Below, piece after piece: positions 1 through 7,996 of a DNA stretch of 64,000 nucleotides. Origin of the DNA: Oceanotoga teriensis (GTDB taxonomy: Bacteria > Thermotogota > Thermotogae > Petrotogales > Petrotogaceae); contig NZ_QGGI01000016.1 in NCBI RefSeq assembly GCF_003148465.1, positions 1-64,000 of the forward strand, in the 5' to 3' direction. The position numbers were made by a program, and so were the translations under genes. The notes under the pieces were generated by a model. The model searched no databases. It had not been told where the DNA came from and saw only the letters and a program-made list of their open reading frames with translations. Positions within the stretch are counted from its first letter, which is position 1, and each line of letters begins with the position of its first letter.

Positions 1-91
1 ACAATTTAATTATAACCTATGGAGGTAAATATCCCTTTTAACATCGTTTAAAATTACTTTAAATAAACGTTTTTAGAATTTAGAAAGATAC

Positions 92-97
92 TATAAT
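92..97 (+). promoter_or_regulatory. Probable -10 box for the STAS-like/PIN pair
   Basis: A consensus TATAAT lies about 28 bases before the start codon of the first gene. No convincing -35 box is present at the usual distance, so only the -10 is claimed. An AAAGGAGGT ribosome site follows at about 109-117. Confidence 0.4.
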
Positions 98-124
98 ATA
101 TGATATAAAAGGAGGTAGATAATT

Positions 125-469
125 TTGAAAACGATAATTGTAATTAACTATACAAAATTATGCCTTTCAGAACTATCTGGTAATAAAATTAAAAATTTTG
201 TTGAAGAAGCATACAATAATAATGAAAAAACTTTATTTGATTTTTATGGAATAACAAAGTTTGCAACAAGTTTTTTTAATTATGTTTTTGGAACATATAT
301 TTTGAAATACGGCATCGAAAAATATAATTCATTAATAGAAGTAACTAATTTAACAGAATTAGGTAATGAGTTATATAGTAAATCAGTGGAAAATGCAATA
401 AAACAGTCAAAAATGAATTCCGATGAAAAAGTTCGAGTAGAAAACTTTTTCAAAGATTTAGAAGAGTAA
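125..469 (+). CDS. STAS-like DUF4325 family protein
   Basis: A 114-residue soluble protein starting at TTG, which sits seven bases after a perfect GGAGGT ribosome site; no nearby ATG competes. The central segment alternates short hydrophobic strands with the pattern FDFYGITKFATSFFNYVFG and then LIEVTNLTELG. I recognise this as the STAS-like fold of DUF4325: an acidic strand, a helix with S/T-x-F-x-N, then a second strand. Family members are often placed as single-domain partners beside nucleases or kinases, but their biochemistry is poorly known. Its stop is one base before the overlapping upstream part of the PIN gene, so the two are translationally linked. The pairing suggests a partner, sensor or antitoxin role for the PIN protein; that role is inferred. 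The family call rests on motif recall only. Confidence 0.6.
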   Translation: MKTIIVINYTKLCLSELSGNKIKNFVEEAYNNNEKTLFDFYGITKFATSFFNYVFGTYILKYGIEKYNSLIEVTNLTELGNELYSKSVENAIKQSKMNSDEKVRVENFFKDLEE

Positions 470-479
470 GGTGTTCATT

Positions 480-1079
480 ATGTTAAATTCATGTGTTTAT
501 AATCTTAATAATATTGATTTTAAATATCTAAACGAAAATGATTTCTTTATTGATACAAATGTTTTATTCTGGTATCATTATGCTTTTGCAAAATATAATT
601 ATAATAATATAAAAATTGCTGAATATCAAAAGAAATATCCCGAATTTATTGAACAATTTATAGAAAAAAATAAGAATTTATTTACATCTTCGATAAATTT
701 ATCAGAGTTGTTTTATAGAATTGAAATGACAGAATATAAACTTTATAAAAAAAATAATAATAACCCCTCTTTAAAATTAAAAGATTACCGTAACATAGAA
801 GTTGAAAGAAATAAATTAAAAAAAACATTAAATGCAATTTATAAAGAAATTAAAAATTTATACACTATAAAAGATATAAATTTTACAAATAATAATTTAC
901 TGGAATATATCAACGAAATGTCTACTCATAAATGTGATGTATATGATCATGCAATTTTATCTTTTATTAAAAGTAAAAAATTATTGAATGTTATTTCAGA
1001 TGATAGTGATTTTACATCAATTTCTGGAATAAATGTTTATACTTTAAATAATAAAGCTATAAAAAATAACAATTCATAG
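480..1079 (+). CDS. PIN-domain ribonuclease-like protein
   Basis: About 199 residues. I chose ATG 480 over an upstream GTG at 471 because AAGGTG lies six bases before the ATG. Near the N-terminus FFIDTNVLFW is the first acidic strand of a PIN nuclease (D-T-N). Near the C-terminus CDVYDHAILSFIKS followed by VISDDSDF matches the later PIN acidic motifs (D..DH and D.DF). A middle insert, lysine- and asparagine-rich, makes it longer than the 130-150 residues of VapC toxins. It follows the STAS-like gene by ten bases, so they form one operon. PIN proteins are usually metal-dependent RNases of toxin-antitoxin systems. Here the partner is not a classical VapB-type DNA-binding antitoxin, so it may be a different kind of toxin or defence pair. 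Confidence 0.75.
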   Translation: MLNSCVYNLNNIDFKYLNENDFFIDTNVLFWYHYAFAKYNYNNIKIAEYQKKYPEFIEQFIEKNKNLFTSSINLSELFYRIEMTEYKLYKKNNNNPSLKLKDYRNIEVERNKLKKTLNAIYKEIKNLYTIKDINFTNNNLLEYINEMSTHKCDVYDHAILSFIKSKKLLNVISDDSDFTSISGINVYTLNNKAIKNNNS

Positions 1080-1163
1080 TTTAGAATTCTAAATGATTAG
1101 TCAAAATTTCACATCAGTTTTCTTTTCTTTAAGTATATATAGAAATATCTAAAGGTTAAACCT

Positions 1164-1300
1164 GTATTTCATAGCGATAGAAACTTGAAATATATTTATA
1201 AAATTAAAAAAACATACAACGATATAAAGTATATTCACGTATTGATAACTATGGAGAAAATGACCTTATGAATGCTTTGTTCAATACATTCAAACCTTAA
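1164..1300 (+). pseudogene. Decayed IS3-family transposase (OrfB) C-terminal remnant
   Basis: Reading from 1164 gives VFHSDRNLKYIYKIKKTY, which resembles the HSDRG.QYTS motif around the second catalytic Asp of IS3-type integrases. After a frameshift the phase beginning at 1256 gives ENDLMNALFNTFKP, which lines up with the DNA..ESFF..LK motif that normally holds the catalytic Glu. Here that Glu is replaced by Asn. The two phases do not join and both end in stops, so this is a dead fragment. It marks past mobile-element activity between the PIN pair and the ABC-3C operon. Confidence 0.55.
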
Positions 1301-1336
1301 ATATTTTATAACTATTATAGATTTCAGAAAAACTTT

Positions 1337-1382
1337 GGATGCTTGATTCTTTTAAAATTTAAAAATCTAGCATCCTTTTTTA
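1337..1382 (+). terminator. Intrinsic terminator
   Basis: GGATGCT at 1337-1343 pairs with AGCATCC at 1369-1375 and is followed by a T-run. It would end plus-strand transcripts from the PIN pair or from the transposase remnant. Confidence 0.6.
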
Positions 1383-1476
1383 TATAAAATTTTATTAATT
1401 TTTGTATTTAGCTCAATTCATTTACGACAGATAATTTATTTATATTGAAAAGCGTAATAATTATTTCAATATCCGC

Positions 1477-3201
1477 TCATTCACTTTCTTCAATTTTAAA
1501 TAATTTACTTTCTTGAGAAAGCTCTACCACTATATTGCCACTATCTAAGAGTTCGGTTGGTAATTTATCTTTTAAAATAGATACTACAAGCTGAATATTT
1601 TTTTCTTTCACAAATTTTGAAACTTCAATTAATTGATTATCATGCATCAATTCTTTTTTATCGTTTAATAAAAAATGTAAACAAGGTATTCTTTCTTCAT
1701 CGGCAAATAAAACATATGCTAAATCAAAACACAAAATCTCACCTTGTTTTTTTCCTGAACTAAGATTAGTATTAAAAGCGCTAAATTTATAAATTAGTTG
1801 ATTTTTCTTGTTTTTTATCTTATCGTATTTTAAAGCATATTTTTCTCCATACAGTTTATAAGAAATATCTGAAAAATATTTATTAAATTTTTTCACTTGA
1901 ACTTTTATTACCTCTTCAAAATCACCGGAAAAAAGTAAATTATCAATTTCTTCTATCTTTTTATTCAATTCATTAATATTAATTTCAACCTCTTCAAATT
2001 GTGTAATAGAACTTTCATATTCACCTTTTAATGCATGTTTTTTATTTAATTCTCGAATAATTTTTTCAAGTTCTTCAAAAGAATCACTTTTTGCAATTTT
2101 TTCTGATAACTCTTTCTCTTTTTTTAATAGCTCTGTTAATTTCATTTCTTCTTGTTTTATTTTCTCTTTTAATAAAGGTAATTCAGCAGTAATAAATTTG
2201 GTTTTTTCAACTAACATTTTATTATGATATGCAACTAGATCTTCAAATTTCTTCTGTATACCCGAAATATTCTTCGTTGCTTCCTTATAAATTATTTCAA
2301 GTTGTCTTAAATCAATTTTTGAAATATTTTGCTTCATCTCCAACTCAGCTTCTTCTATAAGATTTTCTCTTATTTTTAATTTACTAATTTCAGAACTACT
2401 TTTATTAATTCTGTATTTAATAAAATTTAACTCCTCTAAATCCTGTTCAAAATTTTCGTTTAAATTTAAATTCGATTTTCTTTTATTTAAATCATCGATT
2501 TCATCTTCAATAATTGATAATAACATTTCATAAGCTGATTTTGTTTCTTTTTTTTCAAGCCTTTGTTTAAAAGTTTTTTCTTGATCCATCTTAGTTAATA
2601 ATGATTGTTTTTTTGATCCATCTTCGAATTTACACCCCAATAAAAATAAGTATAATGCTTCGTATTCAACATCGGATGTATATTTATTTAACGTTTTTAA
2701 TGTATTATTGATATTTTCATCTTTATACCTTATATTATGAGATATTATCTGCCTGAATGTTGGTTTATCCGATTTTTGTTGAGGTATAATAAGCCTCTGT
2801 AATTCATCTTCAAAATCCTGTTCTAATATATCTTTGTCATTTATTCGTCTAATGGCTTTCTTTCTGGAAAGAAAATTTCTTTCAATTTTAATTTGTATAG
2901 AATCTTCATTAGATAAATCTTCAACTAAAACTAGAGTCACCAAAATTTCATTATCAATTAGGTAGTCTTTAACTAACTTATATTCTTCTTTTTTATTTTC
3001 CGTATCTGAATATATAACCTTTGGTTTTGCTCCCAAACAAAAATCTATTAATTTTAAAACTGTAGTCTTACCAACATTATTCCCGGTTAATTGTTCTACA
3101 TTTGCTGGTGTTTTATCTATAATTAAATTTAACCCCGCTTGAAATTTCAGTTCTCTAATAATTTCATTTTCTTTTGATATTTTCAAATTTTTTATGAACA
3201 T
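1477..3201 (-). CDS. ABC-three-component system ATPase (DUF2326)
   Basis: A roughly 574-residue SMC/Rad50-like ATPase; an ATG 12 bases further upstream gives 578 residues, and I could not separate the two by ribosome site. GNNVGKTT (residues 44-51 of the longer form) is the Walker A loop. Residues about 210-420 are a charged, Leu/Lys/Glu-rich coiled coil. LSSGKKQGEILCFDLA is the DUF2326-type signature region, followed by a hydrophobic strand and a D-containing segment (LMHDN). Family knowledge: DUF2326 proteins are the ATPase of ABC-3C systems, predicted counter-invader complexes in which nucleotide-driven conformational change controls a partner effector. Its gene overlaps the preceding small gene by about ten bases and is the last of three on this strand. 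Not SbcC or RecN: no zinc hook is seen and the C-terminal motifs differ. Confidence 0.82.
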   Translation of the reverse strand: MFIKNLKISKENEIIRELKFQAGLNLIIDKTPANVEQLTGNNVGKTTVLKLIDFCLGAKPKVIYSDTENKKEEYKLVKDYLIDNEILVTLVLVEDLSNEDSIQIKIERNFLSRKKAIRRINDKDILEQDFEDELQRLIIPQQKSDKPTFRQIISHNIRYKDENINNTLKTLNKYTSDVEYEALYLFLLGCKFEDGSKKQSLLTKMDQEKTFKQRLEKKETKSAYEMLLSIIEDEIDDLNKRKSNLNLNENFEQDLEELNFIKYRINKSSSEISKLKIRENLIEEAELEMKQNISKIDLRQLEIIYKEATKNISGIQKKFEDLVAYHNKMLVEKTKFITAELPLLKEKIKQEEMKLTELLKKEKELSEKIAKSDSFEELEKIIRELNKKHALKGEYESSITQFEEVEININELNKKIEEIDNLLFSGDFEEVIKVQVKKFNKYFSDISYKLYGEKYALKYDKIKNKKNQLIYKFSAFNTNLSSGKKQGEILCFDLAYVLFADEERIPCLHFLLNDKKELMHDNQLIEVSKFVKEKNIQLVVSILKDKLPTELLDSGNIVVELSQESKLFKIEESE

Positions 3202-3419
3202 AATTCCACACATCCATTTTCATCTATTTTTGCTGCATCAATTAAATATAACCAGTCCAAACATAATATAAAAATTGGAAAAGACATATCTACCCTATTT
3301 TTTACATTTTGATATAAATCTATTATTTTTTGTTTTTCTTTAATTTTTAATTCCATTAAAAGTATAGAACCATTATAATAAATACTAAGATCCGGATGTA
3401 TATTATCTGGTAACAACAT
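3192..3419 (-). CDS. ABC-three-component system middle component (MC6-like)
   Basis: A 75-residue protein that begins MLLPDNIHPDLSIYYNGS, resembling the short middle components (MC6 type) that sit between the SMEK or other large protein and the DUF2326 ATPase of ABC-3C systems. Start ATG 3419 has GGAGGG eight bases upstream. It overlaps the SMEK gene before it by 17 bases and the ATPase gene after it, so the three proteins are probably made in fixed ratio and assemble together. No catalytic motif is visible. The exact MC subtype is less certain than membership of the system, which follows mainly from position and size. Confidence 0.7.
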   Translation of the reverse strand: MLLPDNIHPDLSIYYNGSILLMELKIKEKQKIIDLYQNVKNRVDMSFPIFILCLDWLYLIDAAKIDENGCVELCS

Positions 3420-4380
3420 GATTATATCCCTCCGGATTCTTAAAGATTTTACACCTTATAAAAGCATCAACAACTAAAATCTGAACACACATTTCTAATT
3501 CTTCATAAGGAATCTCAACATAATTGTTGCTTTTTAATATAATATCTATCACATTATCAATTATATTAAAAAAAATAATTTCTGAAATTTCTTCTTTATT
3601 CTGCAACAATACATATTGCTTCCTAATTGCCTGTAAAACTGAAAAACTTTTATTTGCTCCTATTTTATCAAATTCAGTATATTTTTCATCAAGTTTAATA
3701 TAAAAAATCTTATAATCATCAATTGTTTCCCTAACACTTTCCAAAGAATTAAATTCTATTTTTCTATTAATCTCAAAGCTATTATCTGAATATTCCTCGA
3801 TTTCACTCAATTTTTCAGAGGCTAAAATATTTATAATTGTAGCTAAATTTGTATCGACTTTAAATATATCCGGCTCCTCTCCCAACTCTTTTTTTATAAA
3901 TTCAAAAAATGCCTTTTGTTTATCAATATGCATGTTCAATACATTATCTAAAATAGATTTTACATCAATAATATCTTCTTTTGGATTAAATAAAACATTA
4001 TTTGGATTCTTATATTTCATTTTTCTTAAATTTTCCGCTTCTCTTGCAATTGATATAAAATAAAATCTATACCCCGGATAATTATTAAAAATTTCTTTTT
4101 CTAAAGATTTTTCAATTTTTTGTTTTGTACTTGTAGAAGAAACCTGAGCAATAATTTTGTTTTCATTATCTATCAAATCTATACCTTCGATATTTTGTTT
4201 AAAAGTATTCATATTTTCTAAATTAAAATTAAAAATCATATTTAATAAATTTGCAAAAAATGTCTCTGAATAAATATTATAATCTAAAACATTCAACTTA
4301 CCTCTAGTTGCAACACTATTAGATAAAACTTGTAATTTATTTTCAATATAATTAAAGTAATATGATCTATTCATCGGCAT
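3403..4380 (-). CDS. SMEK-domain protein of an ABC-3C defence system
   Basis: A 325-residue protein. The first 130 residues match the SMEK domain as I know it: YSETFFANLLNMIFNFNLEN, then NIEGIDLIDNENKIIAQVSS, then TSTKQKIEKSLEK. The IDL and IAQVSS strands resemble a restriction-endonuclease-like core in which acidic and Q/K residues are kept. The C-terminal 170 residues are helical and unassigned. ATG 4380 is preceded by AAGGAG at ten bases; a second ATG two codons in is equally usable. This is the first gene of the SMEK-MC-DUF2326 operon. A TATAAT on this strand at 4455-4460 could be its -10 box. In ABC-3C systems this component is the likely effector, triggered by the ATPase; the trigger is unknown. 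Confidence 0.78.
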   Translation of the reverse strand: MPMNRSYYFNYIENKLQVLSNSVATRGKLNVLDYNIYSETFFANLLNMIFNFNLENMNTFKQNIEGIDLIDNENKIIAQVSSTSTKQKIEKSLEKEIFNNYPGYRFYFISIAREAENLRKMKYKNPNNVLFNPKEDIIDVKSILDNVLNMHIDKQKAFFEFIKKELGEEPDIFKVDTNLATIINILASEKLSEIEEYSDNSFEINRKIEFNSLESVRETIDDYKIFYIKLDEKYTEFDKIGANKSFSVLQAIRKQYVLLQNKEEISEIIFFNIIDNVIDIILKSNNYVEIPYEELEMCVQILVVDAFIRCKIFKNPEGYNHVVTR

Positions 4381-4795
4381 ATCAAAAAAACTCCTTAATT
4401 TTCTTTTATTTGATTATTTTCAACAAAAAGCAAATATGTATCAATCTCTAATGCATTATATAATTAATTTTATCATAAATTTAATTATCTATAACTTAAA
4501 ATATACAAAATAATCAAAAACAAAATAAGTTAACAATAAATAAATAAAATATATAATATGTTTTTTAATAAGTAAGAAAAATAAAAATTATAACTTCAAT
4601 AAAAGTATTGACAATAAAAACTATAAAACTTATATACATAAAAAAATAAAAATATTTTCAAAACAAATTGCTATAAATACTTCTTAATTTATATTTCAAG
4701 TCCTATATAATTTGATTATTATAAATTATTCATTTAATAATTAAGTATATCATATGATCTTTAACCCCAAACGAAAATATCAAACTATTGATTTA
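4381..4795. other. Non-coding A/T-rich gap
   Basis: Very low G+C stretch with no credible ORF on either strand. Apart from a possible minus-strand -10 (4455-4460) for the ABC-3C operon I see nothing in it. Confidence 0.5.
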
Positions 4796-5074
4796 ATGAC
4801 GGTAAATCCGTCATATTGATTAATACGTATGTAATCACACTGATGAATTTTATGCTAAGGCATACGATGAATATGAAAGATATACTGCATCTTTCATGAC
4901 GTTTCGTTTCACTTCACTTTAGCACGGAGTTTCACTCCTTTGGCTAAATACATTTCTTGTACTTGCTAAAGAATCTTTGATTCGTGCTAAAGATGCTTGC
5001 ACCGTCGAGATTTTGTTCTTTAAATCTCCCTACCAAAGGGATTTTCAATCCCGTTATGAAACCATCGGTTTCAT
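4796..5074. repeat. Cluster of perfect short inverted repeats beside the CRISPR array
   Basis: Eight separate perfect hairpins lie in 280 bases. They are 4796-4814 (7-bp stem), 4851-4864 (5 bp), 4873-4897 (9 bp), 4926-4938 (5 bp, loop TTC), 4971-4983 (5 bp, loop TTT), 5007-5028 (7 bp), 5038-5052 (6 bp, loop TTC) and 5056-5074 (8 bp, loop ATC). An outer arm TTTAGC/GCTAAA at 4918-4923 and 4943-4948 encloses the fourth. GCTAAA recurs at about 4965 and 4986. Base composition is visibly richer in G+C than the flanks. The last hairpin runs directly into the degenerate terminal CRISPR repeat. It is not a coding region that I can recognise. Confidence 0.8.
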
Positions 5075-7551
5075 CTTTATTCCACTATGGTTTGATTATT
5101 ATGAAGAAAAATATTTTGACCTGTGGAATGACTACCACATTTATATTCCAATATGGTTTGATTATTATAATTCTAGATATAAAAATGCTGGATCATATAA
5201 TAAATTTATATTCCAATATGGTTTGATTATTATCGTCATGAATAAGTTAGAAAATACTACTTATTTATTATTTATATTCCAATATGGTTTGATTATTATC
5301 AATTCATCTGTAAATATTACATCATATAAATCAAAATTTATATTCCAATATGGTTTGATTATTATATAAAATATATCCTGTACTCTTATTCTTCCACCAT
5401 AATTTATATTCCAATATGGTTTGATTATTATATCAGTATCTTTCATTTCAGTAAATTCTAATAATTCATTTATATTCCAATATGGTTTGATTATTATACT
5501 ATCGTTATTTGGATTATACCAAATAGCTCCCTCATTTATATTCCAATATGGTTTGATTATTATAAATAAACTTTTCCTTTAAAACTTTCAGCAAAAGAAA
5601 TTTATATTCCAATATGGTTTGATTATTATTATTAACAAACTTTCTATAACTTACTATATTATAAATATTTATATTCCAATATGGTTTGATTATTATAATG
5701 TCTAAAACTTCTATTATTCCTTTAGAAGTTCTATTTATATTCCAATATGGTTTGATTATTATAAACATCTTGAATATTTAAAAAACGGATATGTAAGGAT
5801 TTATATTCCAATATGGTTTGATTATTATTATTAACAAACTTTCTATAACTTACTATATTATAAATATTTATATTCCAATATGGTTTGATTATTATAATGT
5901 CTAAAACTTCTATTATTCCTTTAGAAGTTCTATTTATATTCCAATATGGTTTGATTATTATTATTAACAAACTTTCTATAACTTACTATATTATAAATAT
6001 TTATATTCCAATATGGTTTGATTATTATAATGTCTAAAACTTCTATTATTCCTTTAGAAGTTCTATTTATATTCCAATATGGTTTGATTATTATTTACTT
6101 TCATTTTAATTCTTAATTTTTAAATTCTTTATTTATATTCCAATATGGTTTGATTATTATTTTTCATGAAAGCCCGTTCAGACACCTTATAATTCAAATT
6201 TATATTCCAATATGGTTTGATTATTATAACGTTTTATAATAAAAACAAACTACATCCAATTGTATTTATATTCCAATATGGTTTGATTATTATAAACTTC
6301 AAGAAATGAAATTCATTACTCCAGAAAAAATTTATATTCCAATATGGTTTGATTATTATTTCATTGTGATTATAACTCCCAGTGAAAGTTCCTACATTTA
6401 TATTCCAATATGGTTTGATTATTATTTCATTGTGATTATAACTTCCTGTAAAATTGCCAACATTTATATTCCAATATGGTTTGATTATTATATTTTTTGT
6501 CTTTTTTGATATAATTTAACTGAAATGATTTATATTCCAATATGGTTTGATTATTATTACTTGCCAACTATTATCAAAAGCTTGACTAACACTGATTTAT
6601 ATTCCAATATGGTTTGATTATTATTAAATCAACATGCTTTAAAATTTCTGCACTTGTTTTATTTATATTCCAATATGGTTTGATTATTATACCTTTGCTA
6701 AAGTCAGTAGACTGAGGTTGTAAAAAATTTATATTCCAATATGGTTTGATTATTATAGCTATAAATAATAAACTAAATAGCTCGAAAGTAGCATTTATAT
6801 TCCAATATGGTTTGATTATTATGATGTTAAAAGACCAAGGATTTTTCATTGTAAGAGTATTTATATTCCAATATGGTTTGATTATTATGATATTTTGTTT
6901 ATAGCTGTTTCTTTATCAATTAATCATTTATATTCCAATATGGTTTGATTATTATTTTGCTGAAAAAAATATACACGTAAGACCTTACCAGTATTTATAT
7001 TCCAATATGGTTTGATTATTATATACATCCAAATGAACATCATCATTTTCTGAACTTTATTTATATTCCAATATGGTTTGATTATTATCGTTTTTGAAAG
7101 AGGGTGAAATTATGAAATTTACTAATTTATATTCCAATATGGTTTGATTATTATATGGCACAAAGAATCCAAGAACAACAAGAAAAAATAATTTATATTC
7201 CAATATGGTTTGATTATTATTACTTAAAATGTATCAAGATTCTTTAGAAAAAACAGCATTTATATTCCAATATGGTTTGATTATTATAAAAATGAACCTG
7301 TTGAATTGATATTCTTAAGTGTTATTTATATTCCAATATGGTTTGATTATTATATTAATATAAGTATGATAATTAAATGTCTTAATAAAATTTATATTCC
7401 AATATGGTTTGATTATTATAAAATTCTTCTTTTGTCATCTAATCACCAACCCATCATTTATATTCCAATATGGTTTGATTATTATTTAATGGCGTCGTAG
7501 CTACTTTTAATATCTTTCTTTATTTATATTCCAATATGGTTTGATTATTAT
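5073..7551 (-). CRISPR. CRISPR array, 38 repeats, 37 spacers
   Basis: The 30-base repeat on the plus strand starts ATTTATATTCC, continues AATATGG, and ends TTTGATTATTAT. Thirty-seven copies (5139-7551) look identical, and a thirty-eighth at 5073-5102 has three mismatches. Spacers are 35-37 bases. The repeat read on the minus strand ends ATATAAAT, the usual form of the 5-prime crRNA handle in subtype I-B-like arrays. The degenerate copy at the low end marks the leader-distal end, so transcription runs on the minus strand from a leader at about 7552-7800. Spacers at 5630, 5829 and 5962 are the same, as are those at 5697, 5896 and 6029, so 33 spacers are unique. Two neighbouring spacers (6360-6395 and 6426-6461) are close relatives. 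Confidence 0.98.
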
Positions 7552-7811
7552 GCGCCAAATTTAAATGCCTATTATTTCTCATTTATAACCTTATAATCTG
7601 TCTAACTGATAAAAAACCACACATTCAATCTTTAACAAAATTTACATAAGAAAATTTTTATTATTATTAGCCATTTTTAGAATCTGTCTATCTTAGGTGT
7701 TTATTTGATTAGTTGAGGTCGACAGATTTTCAAATAAAATTATTTTCCTCTTTATTTTCTAAATACCTTCCTATACCCTTTCTAAATATATTTCTTCGCC
7801 TCACTTTCGTT
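7552..7811 (-). promoter_or_regulatory. CRISPR leader region
   Basis: The A/T-rich non-coding stretch between the intact end of the array and the cas operon. It contains the direct repeat AATCTGTCTA at 7595-7604 and 7681-7690. The first eight bases of the second copy are inverted at 7721-7728 (GACAGATT) next to a GTCGAC palindrome. Such short repeats upstream of the first repeat could be binding sites for Cas1-Cas2 or host factors during spacer insertion; that is inference. No clear minus-strand promoter could be fixed. Confidence 0.5.
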
Positions 7812-7839
7812 TTGAATTTTCTTTTAATAATAGTATAAT
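7812..7839 (+). promoter_or_regulatory. Probable promoter of cas4-cas1-cas2
   Basis: TTGAAT at 7812-7817 and TATAAT at 7834-7839 are separated by 16 bases. This gives a 5-prime untranslated region of about 150 bases before the cas4 ribosome site. Another TTGACA at 7877-7882 lacks a -10 at the right distance. Confidence 0.4.
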
Positions 7840-7996
7840 TTTATTAAAATGTAAATGATTATTTTTTTTTAGATATTTGACATAAATAAAATGTTAAAAA
7901 AACCTTATTTTAATTTTATCATATTTATATAAATTAATTCAATAAACATCTAAAATAAAAATATTCTATTAGAAAAATTCAAGGTGGTGATAAAAA

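Noticed and set aside
1477-3201. Reading the DUF2326 ATPase as a Rad50/SbcC or RecN repair protein
   Set aside because: No CxxC hook, wrong length, and the overlapping SMEK and small genes fit ABC-3C instead.
4819-4836. Sequence ATTAATACGTATGTAAT resembling the LacI operator half
   Set aside because: Only one side matches and it is not at a gene start; it lies in the hairpin cluster. Probably chance in A+T-rich DNA.
4977-7500. Several open frames rich in the IPIWFDYY or IIIKPYWNIN pattern
   Set aside because: They are translations of the CRISPR repeat and spacers on either strand, not genes.
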